A DNA stretch of 34,951 nt from Phenylobacterium sp. (GTDB taxonomy: Bacteria; Pseudomonadota; Alphaproteobacteria; Caulobacterales; Caulobacteraceae). Under the pieces are notes generated by a model. The model was not told the DNA's origin, ran no database searches, and saw only the letters and a list, made by a program, of their open reading frames with translations. Below are positions 33,021-34,951 of this stretch, piece by piece. The stretch is from contig JAGNIV010000030.1 in assembly GCA_018001015.1 (NCBI GenBank), positions 1-34,951 of the forward strand, written 5' to 3'. Position 1 is the first letter of the stretch. Each line of letters begins with the position of its first letter. A program made the translations under genes and the position numbers.

Positions 33021-34804
33021 CCGAGCACTATGAAGAGATCGACGAGTCCGCCAACCGGGTCCTGAGCAACCGCCAGGTCCTGAGGTTCGTCATGGGCTAC
33101 TGGCTACGCCGGCCCTGGCTGCTGGCCGGCACGCTGGTGGCGACGCTGGCGGGCATCGGGTTCGATCTGGCCATGCCCTGGGCGTCGGGCCAGCTGGTGG
33201 ACGCGGTGACCGCGGGACCCTCGTCGCCGGACGCGGCCTGGGTCGCCTGGGCCCTGTTCGTCGGCGTCTATCTGACGGGCTCCCTGATGCGCAATATCGC
33301 CCCGAGGTTCTGGATTCCCCTGGCGGCCGGCAACATGCGGGAGATCACCGAGGAGGGGTTCGGCAAGGTGCAGTCCTTCTCCGCCGACTGGCACGGCGAC
33401 AACTTCTCGGGCGCCACGGTGCGCAAGCTGAGCCGCGCCATGTGGGGCTATGACGAGGTCTCCGACGCGGTGGTCATGTGGCTGGGCCCGGCTCTGGCGG
33501 TGCTGCTGGGGCTGTCGGTGATGATGATCCTGCGCTGGCCGATGGTGGGCCTGTTCTCGCTGGCCACCGTCATCTTCTACATCGCCTCCAACATCTTCCT
33601 GACCAGCACCTTTGGCCGGCCCCTGAACCTCAAGTCGGTGGGGCTGGACAGCCGGATCGGCGGGGCGATCTCGGACTCCATCGCGTCGAACGCCACGGTG
33701 CGCGGCTTTGGCGCCGAGGAGCGGGAGGCGACGCGGATCGCGGGCGTCACCCAGCTGTGGTCGAAAGCCGTCCAGCGCACCTGGACCCGGTTCACCGACA
33801 TCTGGCTGGTGCAGAACCTGCTGCTGGTGGTGCTGCAGGCGGGGCTGACCGGCCTGCTGCTGCGGCTGTGGGCGCGGGGCGAGGCGACGCCGGGCGACGT
33901 GGCCTTCGGGGTCACCTCCTTCATGCTGATGAGCGGCTACCTGCGCAACATCGGCGACAATATCCGCATGCTGCAGAAGGGGCTGGACGACGTCGAGGAC
34001 GTCGCCCGCTACCTGACGCTCGAGCCTCAGGTGGCCGATGCGCCGGGCGCGCCGGACTTCGCCGGGGACCTGGGGGAGGTGGTCTTCGACCACGCCACCT
34101 TCGGCTACAAGTCGGCCGGGACTCCGCTCTATCGCGACTTCTCCCTGCGGATCGCGCCGGGGGAACGGATCGCGCTCGTCGGGCCAACAGGGTCGGGCAA
34201 GTCGACCTTCGTCAAGCTGGTCCAGCGGCTCTATGACCTGGACGCCGGCCGCATCCTGATCGACGGCCAGGATGTGGCCAAGGTGACCCAAGGCAGTCTG
34301 CGGCGCGCCATCGCGGTGGTGCCGCAGGACCCGGCCCTGTTCCACCGGACCATCGGCGAGAACATCAGCTACGCCCGCCCCGACGCCACCGGCGACGAGA
34401 TCGAACTCGCCGCCCGCCGAGCCCGGGCCCACGACTTCATCACCCGCCTGCCCAAGGGCTATGAGACCCTGGTGGGGGAGCGGGGCGTGAAGCTGTCGGG
34501 GGGTGAGAGGCAACGGGTGGCCATCGCGCGCGCCTTCCTGGCCGACGCGCCGATCCTGGTGCTGGACGAGGCGACATCCTCCCTGGACGTGGAGACCGAG
34601 CGGGAGGTGCAGGCGGCGATGGAGGAGCTGATGGTGGGGCGCACCACCATCGTCATCGCCCACCGCCTGTCCACCATCCGCGGCGCTGACCGCATCCTGG
34701 TCTTCGACAACGGCCAGGTGGTGGAGGAGGGCCGCCACGCCGAGCTGGTAAGCCGGGGCGGGGCCTATGCGCGGCTGCACGCGGTGACGCTGGGGGTGGG
34801 GTAG
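33017..34804 (+). CDS. ABC exporter half-transporter (permease-ATPase)
   Basis: A 595-residue half-transporter: six-helix permease (about 25-330, 'FSADWHGDNFSGATVRKLSR') then ATPase with Walker A 'GPTGSGKST' at 389-397, Q-loop 'VPQDPALFHRT', signature 'LSGGERQR' (493-500), Walker B 'ILVLDEATSSLD' (513-524) and switch His 'IAHRLST'. The GTG start overlaps the previous gene's stop by 4 bases (GTGA), so the pair is coupled and probably forms a heterodimeric exporter. The two are clearly duplicates, most alike in the ATPase half. The substrate is unknown; the Cys-Cys leader peptide upstream hints at a thiol-related one, by analogy with CydDC, but this is speculation. Confidence 0.92.
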   Translation: MTEHYEEIDESANRVLSNRQVLRFVMGYWLRRPWLLAGTLVATLAGIGFDLAMPWASGQLVDAVTAGPSSPDAAWVAWALFVGVYLTGSLMRNIAPRFWIPLAAGNMREITEEGFGKVQSFSADWHGDNFSGATVRKLSRAMWGYDEVSDAVVMWLGPALAVLLGLSVMMILRWPMVGLFSLATVIFYIASNIFLTSTFGRPLNLKSVGLDSRIGGAISDSIASNATVRGFGAEEREATRIAGVTQLWSKAVQRTWTRFTDIWLVQNLLLVVLQAGLTGLLLRLWARGEATPGDVAFGVTSFMLMSGYLRNIGDNIRMLQKGLDDVEDVARYLTLEPQVADAPGAPDFAGDLGEVVFDHATFGYKSAGTPLYRDFSLRIAPGERIALVGPTGSGKSTFVKLVQRLYDLDAGRILIDGQDVAKVTQGSLRRAIAVVPQDPALFHRTIGENISYARPDATGDEIELAARRARAHDFITRLPKGYETLVGERGVKLSGGERQRVAIARAFLADAPILVLDEATSSLDVETEREVQAAMEELMVGRTTIVIAHRLSTIRGADRILVFDNGQVVEEGRHAELVSRGGAYARLHAVTLGVG

Positions 34805-34951
34805 GGCGCGAAGATGCTCCCCCACTGGGCTACGGGATTCACACAACTGCGTCGGCCTTGGCGATGATGAAGCCGGTGAGTGTTGCTGCGAAGCGTTCCC
34901 AGCCCTTGGCCATGGTCTTTGGTCCTGGAGGCTTGCCGTAGCAGTTCCAGC
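34765..34951 (-). CDS. possible C-terminal end of a transposase-like ORF (partial)
   Basis: The minus strand from the right edge reads 'WNCYGKPPGPKTMAKGWERF' then 'AATLTGFIIA', a protein-like stretch with no stop. It reminds me of C-termini of some DDE transposases, but I cannot confirm a family. In this frame the ORF continues into the antisense of the ABC gene and stops at 34765, which is unlikely as a natural end. With one G fewer in the GGG run at 34859-34861 it would instead end at a TGA at 34838-34840 after '...IIAKADAVV', a more sensible end. It may be a degraded or mis-sequenced insertion sequence end. Confidence 0.25.
   Translation of the reverse strand, partial: LELLRQASRTKDHGQGLGTLRSNTHRLHHRQGRRSCVNPVAQWGSIFAPYPTPSVTACSRA

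Noticed and set aside
1-34951. tRNA, rRNA, CRISPR array, prophage or defence island
   Set aside because: No cloverleaf, rRNA, regularly spaced repeat, integrase or defence gene was recognised when reading both strands, and the composition looks uniform. A tRNA or covariance scan was not run.

Overview
The window is about 35 kb of very GC-rich chromosomal DNA from an alphaproteobacterium, most likely a member of the Caulobacteraceae (Caulobacter/Phenylobacterium type). This rests on the codon bias, on the gene order phoR-pstC-pstA-pstB-phoU-phoB (the order I recall from Caulobacter crescentus), and on alphaproteobacterial small families such as DUF4170. It is nearly all housekeeping core. I see no rRNA, tRNA, CRISPR array or prophage. 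Possible mobile DNA appears only at the extreme right edge.

Layout. 1-1.2 kb: the start of a TPR protein running off the left edge, a dispersed palindromic repeat, and a PQ-loop/SemiSWEET membrane protein. 1.3-9.5 kb: a phosphate-starvation locus. A porin of the OprO/OprP type lies divergent from the phoR-pstCAB-phoU-phoB operon, with one PhoB-box-like direct repeat in front of phoR and a second, triple one in front of pstC. 9.5-13.1 kb: fructose-1,6-bisphosphatase (minus strand), purD, and an ACAD10/11-like kinase. 13.1-18.9 kb: a minus-strand lipid A/envelope operon, msbA-like - DUF374 acyltransferase - zinc CDF transporter - waaA - lpxK, with several 4-base start/stop overlaps. 19-24 kb: a VOC protein, a tyrosine-phosphatase-like protein, an unrecognised four-helix membrane protein, and a pmbA - inositol-monophosphatase-family - DUF4170 run. 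23.6-29.5 kb: mostly small minus-strand genes (MAPEG, ubiD, YjbR/MmcQ, YdeI, YkgJ, VOC, ETF-beta lysine methyltransferase, fatty acid desaturase). 29.6-30.9 kb: an LprI-like secreted protein and ubiA. 31-34.8 kb: two tandem ABC exporter half-transporters preceded by a 360-base leader.

Most unusual points. (i) The leader of the ABC pair has a good sigma-70-type promoter and a strong ribosome binding site in front of an 18-codon ORF that ends Cys-Cys-stop. A small hairpin lies exactly over the cysteine codons, and a second hairpin sits where the ribosome binding site of the first transporter should be. This looks like a cysteine-sensing attenuation or translational-coupling leader that I do not recognise. 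(ii) The first transporter has lost one base inside its Walker A motif; restoring it gives 595 aa, the same length as its neighbour. (iii) A perfect GTTC-N7-GTTC element, the alphaproteobacterial LexA/SOS-box pattern, lies just upstream of a small VOC gene. (iv) A histidine-rich zinc exporter is embedded in the lipid A operon.

All functions come from reading translated sequence and recalling families; no database search was run.
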